From Candidatus Pacebacteria bacterium UBA6188 (lineage in GTDB: Bacteria; Patescibacteriota; Microgenomatia; UBA1400; PJMF01), in contig DITI01000006.1 of assembly GCA_002422765.1 (NCBI GenBank), positions 1 through 7,229 of the forward strand: DNA of 7,229 nt, given 5' to 3'. Below, one piece after another: positions 1 to 6,977 of the stretch (positions within the stretch are counted from its first letter, which is position 1; each line of letters starts with the position of its first letter). The notes under the pieces were generated by a model. That model did not search any database. It saw nothing but the letters and a program-made list of their open reading frames with translations, and had not been told where the DNA came from. The translations under genes were made by a program, and so were the position numbers.

Positions 1-593
1 GCAATGGGAGTAGAGAGGGTTGTATCGACTACAACGGAAGGTTCATTTTTGGGTAGTTCTCCAGCATCAATAACTAGATCAATAAGTGCTTTTTGTTTGC
101 TTGATAAATGAGCAAAGATATCTTCAATCTGGTAAGGTCTTTTTTTACCTGAAGCATTGGCGGAAGTACTAGTGATCGGTCCTCCAAACTTTTTGACCAG
201 TTCAGTGATGAGTGGATAGTCAGGAATCCTAATTCCAAGGGTGCCGAATTCTGAATTTACTCTTGGATCAACCAAATTTTTGCTTTTAGAAACCACAGTG
301 AAAGGGCCTGGCAAAAAATTTTGATAAAATTTTAAGGCCTGCTCGTTAATCTCCACGTACTTAGAAGCCATGGTCTGATCAGTGACGGCAATAGAAAGAG
401 GTTTGCCTTCACGGCGACCTTTGTAGGTTAATAATTTATCAATGGCTTTGCTGCTACAAGCATCAACGCCTACCCCATAAACTGTTTCTGTTGGATAAAT
501 AATCAAACCCTGATTCTTAAGGCATTTGACAGCAACCTCAAGAACTTTTTTTCGATCTTCGGGCGCTAGTGAATTGAGCTTTATAATTTGCAT
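1..593 (-). CDS. Threonylcarbamoyl-AMP synthase, Sua5/YrdC family (3' end outside window)
   Basis: The family makes threonylcarbamoyl-AMP from threonine, bicarbonate and ATP, the first step of t6A37 synthesis in tRNAs reading ANN codons; it acts in the cytoplasm. I translated 197 codons from the ATG at 593-591, and the frame is open to the window edge. Family motifs appear in order: YPTETVYGVG (residues 33-42), KGRREGKPL (58-66), LPGPFT (94-99), GIRIPD (120-125), TSTSANASG (141-149) and PSVVVD (185-190). These cover essentially the whole YrdC domain, so only the very end of a short YrdC-type protein, or the extra C-terminal domain of a longer Sua5-type protein, is missing. No good Shine-Dalgarno sequence precedes the start. 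The gene is divergent from the 122-aa unknown gene. The elongator tRNA-Met at 3854-3927, with A37, would be a natural substrate of the pathway. The family call is secure; the short or long subtype is open. Confidence 0.93.
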   Translation of the reverse strand, partial: MQIIKLNSLAPEDRKKVLEVAVKCLKNQGLIIYPTETVYGVGVDACSSKAIDKLLTYKGRREGKPLSIAVTDQTMASKYVEINEQALKFYQNFLPGPFTVVSKSKNLVDPRVNSEFGTLGIRIPDYPLITELVKKFGGPITSTSANASGKKRPYQIEDIFAHLSSKQKALIDLVIDAGELPKNEPSVVVDTTLSTPI

Positions 594-625
594 GTTCTTA
601 GGTAAGATACTAGGACTTAGCTGAT

Positions 626-631
626 ATTATA
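626..631 (-). promoter_or_regulatory. Possible -10 box for the Sua5/YrdC gene
   Basis: On the minus strand this is a perfect TATAAT, 32 nt upstream of the start codon at 593, which would give a leader of about 26 nt. No convincing -35 box lies 16-18 nt further upstream (the best hexamer is GTAACG), and there is no TGn extension. It overlaps the start codon of the divergent 122-aa gene. The call rests on the -10 match and position alone. Confidence 0.35.
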
Positions 632-999
632 TGTCAAAAAGTCATAATCGTTACCAATTGCTTGATGATTTGGATTTTTCTAGTCCTTTTTCCCTTGAAA
701 ATGTTGCTGATCTTAAATTTAATCTTTACCTAAGAGCCAGAGAAGTGCGACAAATCGTGGTTTATTTGGAAAAGTTAATGCTCAAGAAGAAGAGCGAGCG
801 CGATTTATTTGTCAGTGAGAATAGAAACACCATTGAAGCGCTGATGAAAGTTTTCGTCCAAGATTCCAACCTCAGTATTGAAGGCATGCAATTAGACAAT
901 GAAGCCGCTGCGCTTTCGGTGCAAATGGCTACAGATTTACGTCAATCAATTTCATTAATCAACGCCCTTTTTTATGGGGTAGATGGTCTGAAAAGTTGA
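631..999 (+). CDS. Hypothetical 122-aa helical protein upstream of groES
   Basis: I do not recognise this protein. It has no signal peptide, no hydrophobic membrane segment, no cysteine and no obvious catalytic motif, so it is probably soluble. Residues about 25-115 look mostly helical, with a charged stretch (KKKSERD) near residues 52-58 and amphipathic segments on either side. ATG 631 is the first possible start, because an in-frame TGA sits at 622-624. No Shine-Dalgarno sequence is at normal distance; the nearest AGGA (612-615) is 15 nt away. It ends in TGA, two bases before the CIRCE-like element of groES, so it is probably outside the chaperonin transcript proper, though read-through is possible. 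The long open frame filling the gap between two solid genes is the main argument that it is real. Confidence 0.6.
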   Translation: MSKSHNRYQLLDDLDFSSPFSLENVADLKFNLYLRAREVRQIVVYLEKLMLKKKSERDLFVSENRNTIEALMKVFVQDSNLSIEGMQLDNEAAALSVQMATDLRQSISLINALFYGVDGLKS

Positions 1000-1001
1000 A
1001 A

Positions 1002-1028
1002 TTAGCAGTCAATACTGCTTATTGCTAA
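1002..1028 (+). promoter_or_regulatory. CIRCE-like operator (putative HrcA site) upstream of groES
   Basis: The sequence reads TTAGCAGTC, nine bases, then TATTGCTAA. The CIRCE consensus bound by the heat-shock repressor HrcA is TTAGCACTC-N9-GAGTGCTAA. The left arm matches at 8 of 9 positions and the right at 7 of 9, the spacer is exactly nine, and the outer six bases of each arm (TTAGCA/TGCTAA) are perfectly symmetric. It sits 43 nt before the groES start, a usual place for CIRCE. A weak promoter overlaps it (TTGCTA at 1023-1028, 16 nt, TAAATT at 1045-1050). A second small inverted repeat, AGCAGT-CAAT-ACTGCT (1004-1019), lies inside. With the T-run at 1034-1040 the outer stem could also act as a weak terminator for the preceding gene. 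No hrcA gene is in the window. Confidence 0.6.
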
Positions 1029-1071
1029 GTAACTTTTTTTATGTTAAATTTCAAAAAAAGAAAGGGTTTTT

Positions 1072-3125
<2,054 letters not shown>

Positions 3126-3146
3126 AACTAAATTTTGCACAACTGG

Positions 3147-3175
3147 AAAGCCCCCTAAATTTAGGGGGCTTTTTT
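3147..3175 (+). terminator. Rho-independent terminator of groES-groEL
   Basis: A perfect hairpin with arms AGCCCCCTAAA/TTTAGGGGGCT (3149-3159 and 3160-3170) runs straight into a T-run (3170-3175), 21 nt after the groEL stop. The centre is AT-rich and will open into a small loop. Confidence 0.92.
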
Positions 3176-3186
3176 ATCCTATAACT

Positions 3187-3215
3187 TTGATTATTTTGTT
3201 GTTTAATGCTACAAT
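3187..3215 (+). promoter_or_regulatory. Promoter of the lipoprotein gene
   Basis: TTGATT (3187-3192), a 17-nt spacer and TACAAT (3210-3215), with TG at 3207-3208 giving an extended -10. Transcription should start near 3222, leaving a leader of about 110 nt before the ATG at 3333. Confidence 0.7.
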
Positions 3216-3221
3216 CTTTGC

Positions 3222-3332
3222 CAATTTGTATCCAATCTCCCTTGAGAGGTGTAAGCCACTTCTCCACATGGGGAATTGGTTTGCACTTTAAAGCTTTGTG
3301 GGAGAGCCTTTCAAAACACGGAGGATTACCGT
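3222..3332 (+). other. Long 5' leader of the lipoprotein mRNA
   Basis: The leader can form long-range pairs: TCTCCC (3236-3241) with GGGAGA (3300-3305), and CCAATT (3221-3226) with AATTGG (3274-3279). The two pairings interleave, so they would compete or form a pseudoknot rather than nest. I do not recognise a known riboswitch class. The ribosome-binding site GGAGG (3320-3324) lies just outside the paired parts. Confidence 0.35.
3320..3324 (+). promoter_or_regulatory. Shine-Dalgarno sequence that sets the lipoprotein start
   Basis: GGAGG lies 8 nt before ATG 3333. It decides for that ATG over the in-frame TTG at 3276, which would put 19 extra residues in front of a textbook lipoprotein signal peptide. 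Confidence 0.85.
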
Positions 3333-3806
3333 ATGAAAAAGTTTCTGTTTTTGGTTTTACTGGTTCTGTTGGCTACTGGCTGCGCCGCCCCTACGCAAGG
3401 GGAAATGGTATTGGAGCCGGCTTCACTGATGCCAACTGCCACTTCGACGGTCGAGCCCGAGCCTACTGCCACACCCAAGCCTCCTTCTTATCTTGAGGAA
3501 GGCATTGCTGAGGGTGAGCTTATGCTCACTGAGTGGTATGTCTGCGCCTTCATCAAAGAAGGTGAAGGCATTCAGCAGGCTCTTAGTCGCGTGGCAGAAA
3601 GTCTGGCTGGCGATATGGGCTGGCCAATTGGCCAGACAATAGAGCTTTTCTTGATCGAGGAGGACAAGTTGGTCCTTTACGATTGGGAGACTTTATTGGA
3701 AGAATCGCCGGTGGTGCACGTGGGTGACTACGTGTGTGACACTATCCATCCACGTCTCCAAGGATATCGTTTTCTTGGGGGCATTGAGGATAAGCGCTCC
3801 CCATAA
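3333..3806 (+). CDS. Small secreted lipoprotein of unknown function
   Basis: The 157-aa product begins MKKFLFLVLLVLLATGC: a basic start, a hydrophobic core and a lipobox with the lipidated cysteine at 17. A Pro/Thr/Glu-rich linker (about residues 20-52) should hold the rest away from the membrane. The folded part (about 53-157) has two cysteines (71 and 135) that could form a disulfide, and a pattern around EGEGIQQALSRVAE (76-89) and VVHVGDYV (127-134) that faintly recalls the LysM scheme of a G-rich turn, a helix and a closing GD turn. That resemblance is too weak to assign. By eye the gene is clearly richer in G+C than its neighbours, which may reflect a different origin or weaker codon selection. 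It has its own promoter and terminator. Confidence 0.85.
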   Translation: MKKFLFLVLLVLLATGCAAPTQGEMVLEPASLMPTATSTVEPEPTATPKPPSYLEEGIAEGELMLTEWYVCAFIKEGEGIQQALSRVAESLAGDMGWPIGQTIELFLIEEDKLVLYDWETLLEESPVVHVGDYVCDTIHPRLQGYRFLGGIEDKRSP

Positions 3807-3851
3807 GGCATTGAAAAGCCCGCTTCGAAAGAAGCGGGCTTTTGCCTTTTA
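3807..3851. terminator. Bidirectional terminator between the lipoprotein gene and tRNA-Met
   Basis: The arms AAAAGCCCGCTTC (3814-3826) and GAAGCGGGCTTTT (3831-3843) enclose a GAAA loop, a stable tetraloop type. The arms end in A-runs on the left and T-runs on the right, so the structure gives a U-tail in both directions. An outer AGGCA/TGCCT pairing extends the stem. It serves the lipoprotein gene on the plus strand and the convergent tRNA on the minus strand. Confidence 0.9.
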
Positions 3852-3853
3852 AG

Positions 3854-3927
3854 TAGCGAGACTGAGATTCGAACTCAGGACCTTCGGTTTATGAATCCGA
3901 TGCTCTAACCAGCTGAGCTATCTCGCC
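3854..3927 (-). tRNA. tRNA-Met (CAT), elongator type
   Basis: The 74-nt cloverleaf reads on the minus strand: acceptor GGCGAGA/TCTCGCT, D stem GCTC/GAGC with loop AGCTGGTTA, anticodon loop TTCATAA, and T arm CTGAG-TTCGAAT-CTCAG. The discriminator base is A and no CCA is encoded. The D arm closely matches bacterial elongator tRNA-Met. Two oddities are a G1:U72 wobble at the end of the acceptor and an A31-A39 mismatch closing the anticodon loop. A CAT anticodon is also carried by tRNA-Ile2, in which C34 becomes lysidine. The D arm favours Met, but Ile2 cannot be ruled out by eye. Confidence 0.93.
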
Positions 3928-3944
3928 TTTAGTTGACGATAAGT

Positions 3945-3974
3945 ATTTTAACGCAGTTTGCTTGATTATGCCAG
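3945..3974 (-). promoter_or_regulatory. Possible promoter of the minus-strand tRNA-Met
   Basis: On the minus strand CTGGCA (3974-3969), an 18-nt spacer and TAAAAT (3950-3945) would start transcription about 10 nt before the tRNA. It overlaps the spacer of the opposite promoter for the initiator tRNA. Both boxes are imperfect. Confidence 0.35.
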
Positions 3975-3991
3975 TTGTTTTATGCTAGAAT
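3962..3991 (+). promoter_or_regulatory. Promoter of the initiator tRNA
   Basis: TTGATT (3962-3967), an 18-nt spacer and TAGAAT (3986-3991), with TG at 3983-3984 forming an extended -10. The predicted start near 3998 is about 8 nt before the tRNA 5' end. The design is almost the same as that of the lipoprotein promoter. Confidence 0.7.
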
Positions 3992-4005
3992 ACCCATCTA
4001 ACACA

Positions 4006-4074
4006 CGCGGGATAGTGTACGGTGCACGTGGGGCTCATAATCCTACAGGCTAGGTTCGACTCCTAGTCCCGCAA
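4006..4074 (+). tRNA. Initiator tRNA-Met (CAT), unusually short D arm
   Basis: The acceptor arms CGCGGGA and TCCCGCA leave position 1 (C) opposite position 72 (A), the hallmark of bacterial initiator tRNA that permits formylation. The anticodon loop is CTCATAA with CAT at 4036-4038, the T arm is CTAGG-TTCGACT-CCTAG, the discriminator is A and there is no encoded CCA. Departures from the norm: the gene is only 69 nt (usually about 76-77). The D arm is GTGT-ACGGT-GCAC, with a 5-nt loop that keeps GG but little else. The variable region is 4 nt. The three G:C pairs normally above the anticodon loop read G:C, G:C, G:U. A promoter and a terminator flank it, so it looks like a working gene. Confidence 0.88.
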
Positions 4075-4118
4075 ATTAAACAAAAGAAGCGACTTCAGGT
4101 CGCTTTTTTTGTTTAATT
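4074..4118. terminator. Terminator of the initiator tRNA, long inverted repeat
   Basis: The core hairpin AAGCGAC-TTCAG-GTCGCTT (4087-4105) is followed by a T-run to 4110. The symmetry continues outward: arms 4074-4093 and 4099-4118 pair over 20 positions, with one G:U in the transcript. The left arm begins at the discriminator base of the tRNA. A-rich and T-rich flanks would allow termination in both directions. Confidence 0.9.
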
Positions 4119-4128
4119 TTGTGAGGGC

Positions 4129-4134
4129 TATAAA
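4129..4134 (+). promoter_or_regulatory. Possible -10 box before the 128-aa gene
   Basis: TATAAA lies 35 nt before ATG 4170, with no recognisable -35 box. The expected leader would hold a perfect small hairpin, CCAGTT-TTT-AACTGG (4152-4166), ending 3 nt before the ATG where a ribosome-binding site would normally be. Confidence 0.3.
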
Positions 4135-4169
4135 TCGCTGACTCTGATGAGCCAGTTTTTAACTGGCGA

Positions 4170-4556
4170 ATGTCTGAAGTAGAGATAGAGGACATAGTTC
4201 CACAACATCACTCTGATATAATCCGTCCTATTATGGCAGAAAAAAAGACTAAGCAGGACTTTTCTCAAAAAGAAGCTCAAAGACTGGGTTATGACTTTGC
4301 AGTTGTGCAATACTTTCTAAAAAATGATCCAGACACGCTAGCTTTTATTTGGGGTAGCAATACTTCTCTTTATAGGTCAATTTTAACTAATTCCATGAGT
4401 AACCAAGAGTTATCTGGTCATGTTATTGGCAATATTAAAATTAATATTGCTTTGAGAGAAATTGCTCCTCTAGATGACGATGAGCCAGAACCAAATGGTT
4501 ATACTGATCGAGCAGTGATCACTTTGGCCAGATACAGAATGGCCAATAATCAATAG
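4170..4556 (+). CDS. Hypothetical protein, 128 aa or 107 aa
   Basis: I do not recognise this protein. It has no signal peptide, membrane segment or cysteine. The central part (about residues 29-98) mixes helical and beta-prone segments, followed by an acidic loop DDDEPEP (102-108) and a basic end. The start is uncertain. ATG 4170 has no Shine-Dalgarno sequence and follows a hairpin by 3 nt. ATG 4233 (residue 22) lies 10 nt after a perfect extended -10, TGATATAAT (4214-4222), and would give a nearly leaderless mRNA of 107 codons. The residues from 22 on (MAEKKTKQD) look like a natural protein start. The stop is two bases from the stop of the convergent membrane protein gene. The upstream neighbour is a tRNA, so context gives no hint of function. 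Confidence 0.6.
   Translation: MSEVEIEDIVPQHHSDIIRPIMAEKKTKQDFSQKEAQRLGYDFAVVQYFLKNDPDTLAFIWGSNTSLYRSILTNSMSNQELSGHVIGNIKINIALREIAPLDDDEPEPNGYTDRAVITLARYRMANNQ
4214..4222 (+). promoter_or_regulatory. Extended -10 promoter inside the 5' part of the 128-aa frame
   Basis: TGATATAAT is a perfect extended -10 (TGnTATAAT), and no -35 box is seen at normal spacing. Transcription would begin at about 4229, a few bases before ATG 4233, so a shorter, nearly leaderless product is possible. Confidence 0.4.
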
Positions 4557-4558
4557 CT

Positions 4559-6073
4559 TTAAAAGCCTGGAAAATAATCAGTGATGATTTTTTTCTTTTT
4601 GACACCCATTTTCTGCAGTAACTTGGCGTAACTTTCAACCATTGAGTTTGGTCCGGAGAGGTAAAAAGCATAATTGTTTGCTGATCCAAGATATTTTTTC
4701 AACATTTCTTCGTTTAAATAGCCAATTTCTCCAGTCCAGTCTTTTGGAATTTGTGCTTTTTTACTCAAAACATAAATAGTTTGCAAACCAATATTTTCAG
4801 CTTGCCTAAATAATTCTTGGTAAGCAAATTCTTCCTTTTGGGTGCAAATATAAAACAACTTTATCTCTCTTTTTTCTTGAAGATCTATGAGATGCTTAAT
4901 CATGCTCCTGAAGGGGGTGATGCCAATGCCTCCAGCGATAAAAACTAGAGCTTGTTGTCGATCTTTTGGCAAGACAAAATCACCACTGAGTTGACTGGCG
5001 CTAATTTTTTCTCCTTCTTTTAAAGCCATGAGCTGTTGTTTAAAACTACTTGAAGGATGAGCAACTTTAATTGCTAGACTTAAGACTTTTTCACTAGGAG
5101 CAGAAGCAATGGTGAAAAAACGACGATTACCTCGTTCGTCAGCTACTTTATTCTTGAGGGTCCACTCTAAGTATTGTCCGGCCAGAAACTGAAATTTACC
5201 TCGAGGTATGAAGTCAAACTCATACAGATCTTGACCAATTTTTCTTTTAGCTTGCAAACTCAACTCTAATTTGACAGGTTTGGTGAGGAAGTAAGCTAGC
5301 AAATTACCGATAATTAGGGCTAATTCTGGGGTGCTATGAATTGGTCCTAGTTGAAAACGACTGCTAAAAAACAAACCTACCACTACTCCATAAAACCAAT
5401 AAAATCTGCGTCTAACTGGTCCGGTTAAAGGCTCGGTCAACATAATGCTACCCATAAAAACCAATGGCCAAGACCCTAAAACTTGCCAGATGGTTTCTAA
5501 AATAGTGAGAGAGGTTTGGCGATTATTCCAAACAACCATGAGCAAACTAGCCATAGTAAAAGCAATAAATAAGTCAAAGCGACGCAGTTTACGTAAAACT
5601 GCCAAACCAAGTAATGAAACAAAAGGCAGGAGCAAGCTGCTACCAACCCACCAAATTGCATTGCCGTAGCCAAAAAGTCCCATGACTACTAAAGCAATCG
5701 CCACTGGATTGAATAAATGTTTTTTCTCTATAGCCAGTAAATACTTAGAAGCAGCGCCAAAAAAGACCACAGCTAAAGTGATTGGCACATCAATGGGTTT
5801 GCTTATAGGAGCCAAAATAAAAAAGAAAATTAAACCAGTGATGTGTCCAGATTCTAAGCCACTGGCAGGGTGAAAAATTTTCTCCAAAAAACGGTGAGCT
5901 AGCCAGCTAGAAACAGCACACAATAAAAGCAAGCTTAGAAGTTGCCAGCCACTAAAAGGTAATAAATTTAAAAAAGCAAAGAGTATGCTAAGTAAGGCTA
6001 AGCCCACCAAGCCATAAAGAACTACCCGATACATGGTGTGGTTATTGAGCCACGAATCAATTTTTTTTAGCAT
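4559..6073 (-). CDS. NqrB/RnfD-like membrane protein fused to an NAD(P)H:flavin reductase domain
   Basis: This 504-aa fusion should carry electrons between cytoplasmic NAD(P)H and the membrane. Residues 15-265 hold about ten hydrophobic segments with NqrB/RnfD-like signatures: SGHITGLIFFFILAP (75-89), HLFNPVAIALV (119-129, cf. NPAAL) and MLTEPLTGP (211-219, cf. MATDPVSA). Residues 268-504 are a ferredoxin-NADP reductase fold: AGQYLEW (298-304), the FAD-binding RRFFTIASAP (317-326), the nucleotide-binding GGIGITPFRSMI (381-392), YLSGPNSMV (471-479) and an aromatic end, DYFPGF. No SGAT-type covalent flavin motif is present, and I see no Fe-S cysteine cluster. The start lies 8 nt after the apbE stop without a clear Shine-Dalgarno sequence, suggesting coupled translation. 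The direction of electron flow and the final acceptor are unknown. Confidence 0.88.
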   Translation of the reverse strand: MLKKIDSWLNNHTMYRVVLYGLVGLALLSILFAFLNLLPFSGWQLLSLLLLCAVSSWLAHRFLEKIFHPASGLESGHITGLIFFFILAPISKPIDVPITLAVVFFGAASKYLLAIEKKHLFNPVAIALVVMGLFGYGNAIWWVGSSLLLPFVSLLGLAVLRKLRRFDLFIAFTMASLLMVVWNNRQTSLTILETIWQVLGSWPLVFMGSIMLTEPLTGPVRRRFYWFYGVVVGLFFSSRFQLGPIHSTPELALIIGNLLAYFLTKPVKLELSLQAKRKIGQDLYEFDFIPRGKFQFLAGQYLEWTLKNKVADERGNRRFFTIASAPSEKVLSLAIKVAHPSSSFKQQLMALKEGEKISASQLSGDFVLPKDRQQALVFIAGGIGITPFRSMIKHLIDLQEKREIKLFYICTQKEEFAYQELFRQAENIGLQTIYVLSKKAQIPKDWTGEIGYLNEEMLKKYLGSANNYAFYLSGPNSMVESYAKLLQKMGVKKKKIITDYFPGF

Positions 6074-6081
6074 ATTCGTTT

Positions 6082-6972
6082 TTATTTCTCATAAAAAATT
6101 GTACCAGTAAAATTGTCAGATAGCTTTACAGTGCCATCTGTTTTGTAAATAACATAGGCAAAGTCAAATTTTTTACGTAGCAATTCTGGTTCGACTAGAA
6201 ACATGCAGGTAGCCAAAGCATCAGCCAACATGGTGGGGTGTTGTGCTTTTGATTCAACAATTGCCCAAGTGCTACTAATTTCTGTGACAGAGCTAAGTTG
6301 CTTGGGATTCATGATGTGATGAAAATTACCCCAAGCGCGACGGTTGGTGGCGGAACCGCAAATACTGCCCTGACCCAATTCAAAGAGACCAATAGCTTGT
6401 CGCTGATCATGAGGATTTTCGAGGCCAATGTGAATTTTCTCCCTCTGATTATTGCTACGGCGAATGTCGCCTCCAGCGTTGATAGTGTAGTTGCTCAAAC
6501 CTTTTTTTGCCAACAATTCTGCGACTAGGTCAACTAGATAGCCTTTGCCAGCGGCGCCAAAATCAAGCAAGGCTGCTTTTTGTAGCTCAATTTTTTCTTG
6601 GTCAAAACTTAATACTTGTTCAAGTGGCTCAATTGAAGATAGTTTTTTACTTTGCAAGCTGTAGTTGGCATCATAGCCAGCTTCAGCCAAAAGCTGACCA
6701 ACCAAGGGAGTGAATAGGCCAGAACTAAGCTGATAAAGTTGTTGGTAAAGTTGCAGGAGTGGTAAAAAATCTTTTCTCAATGTGTATTTGCCGGCTTGTT
6801 TGGCCATAGCAGTCACTAGTGAATCGGGGCGAAAACGTGAATAGGCTTGATCAAAGTCTTCGATCAACTCAGCAATTTCTTGATGGAGTTTTTCACTTTC
6901 TAGTTGATTGAGTTTTGTCTCGATTTCTATTTCCCAGTGCGTGCCAATAGCCTCAAAACTGCGCTTAAGCAT
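6082..6972 (-). CDS. apbE: FAD:protein FMN transferase ApbE
   Basis: ApbE moves FMN from FAD to a Ser/Thr of a target protein through a phosphoester bond, using Mg2+. The 296-aa product shows the family motifs in order: IGTHW (9-13), SRFRPDS (45-51), GLFTPLVGQLLAEAGYD (85-101), DFGAAGKGYLVD (137-148), NAGGDIR (165-171), IGLENP (182-187), HHIMNP (218-223) and LADALATCMFL (249-259), in which D251 and T255 fit the metal-binding pair. There is no signal peptide or lipobox at this start, so the enzyme appears cytoplasmic, unlike the exported lipoprotein forms of many bacteria. Only 5 nt separate it from the FMN-binding protein gene upstream and 8 nt from the membrane reductase downstream. This tight operon points to the FMN-binding protein as its substrate. 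All main motifs look intact. Confidence 0.95.
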   Translation of the reverse strand: MLKRSFEAIGTHWEIEIETKLNQLESEKLHQEIAELIEDFDQAYSRFRPDSLVTAMAKQAGKYTLRKDFLPLLQLYQQLYQLSSGLFTPLVGQLLAEAGYDANYSLQSKKLSSIEPLEQVLSFDQEKIELQKAALLDFGAAGKGYLVDLVAELLAKKGLSNYTINAGGDIRRSNNQREKIHIGLENPHDQRQAIGLFELGQGSICGSATNRRAWGNFHHIMNPKQLSSVTEISSTWAIVESKAQHPTMLADALATCMFLVEPELLRKKFDFAYVIYKTDGTVKLSDNFTGTIFYEK

Positions 6973-6977
6973 GATTT

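Noticed and set aside
3276..3332. TTG start adding 19 residues to the lipoprotein
   Set aside because: The GGAGG before ATG 3333 and the signal peptide starting there fit far better.
3222..3332. Known riboswitch class in the lipoprotein leader
   Set aside because: I could not match the conserved cores of SAM, TPP, cobalamin, FMN, c-di-GMP or T-box leaders.
3206..3496. A 96-aa frame overlapping the lipoprotein start
   Set aside because: It overlaps a gene with a clear signal peptide and ribosome-binding site, and it begins inside the predicted promoter.
4524..4546. Hairpin TTGGCC/GGCCAA as terminator for the convergent genes
   Set aside because: It has an 11-nt loop and no T-run on either strand, and it lies inside the coding frame. 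It may slow polymerase but is not a convincing terminator.
5445..6713. Plus-strand open frames opposite the reductase and apbE genes
   Set aside because: They are antisense to two genes with complete sets of family motifs.
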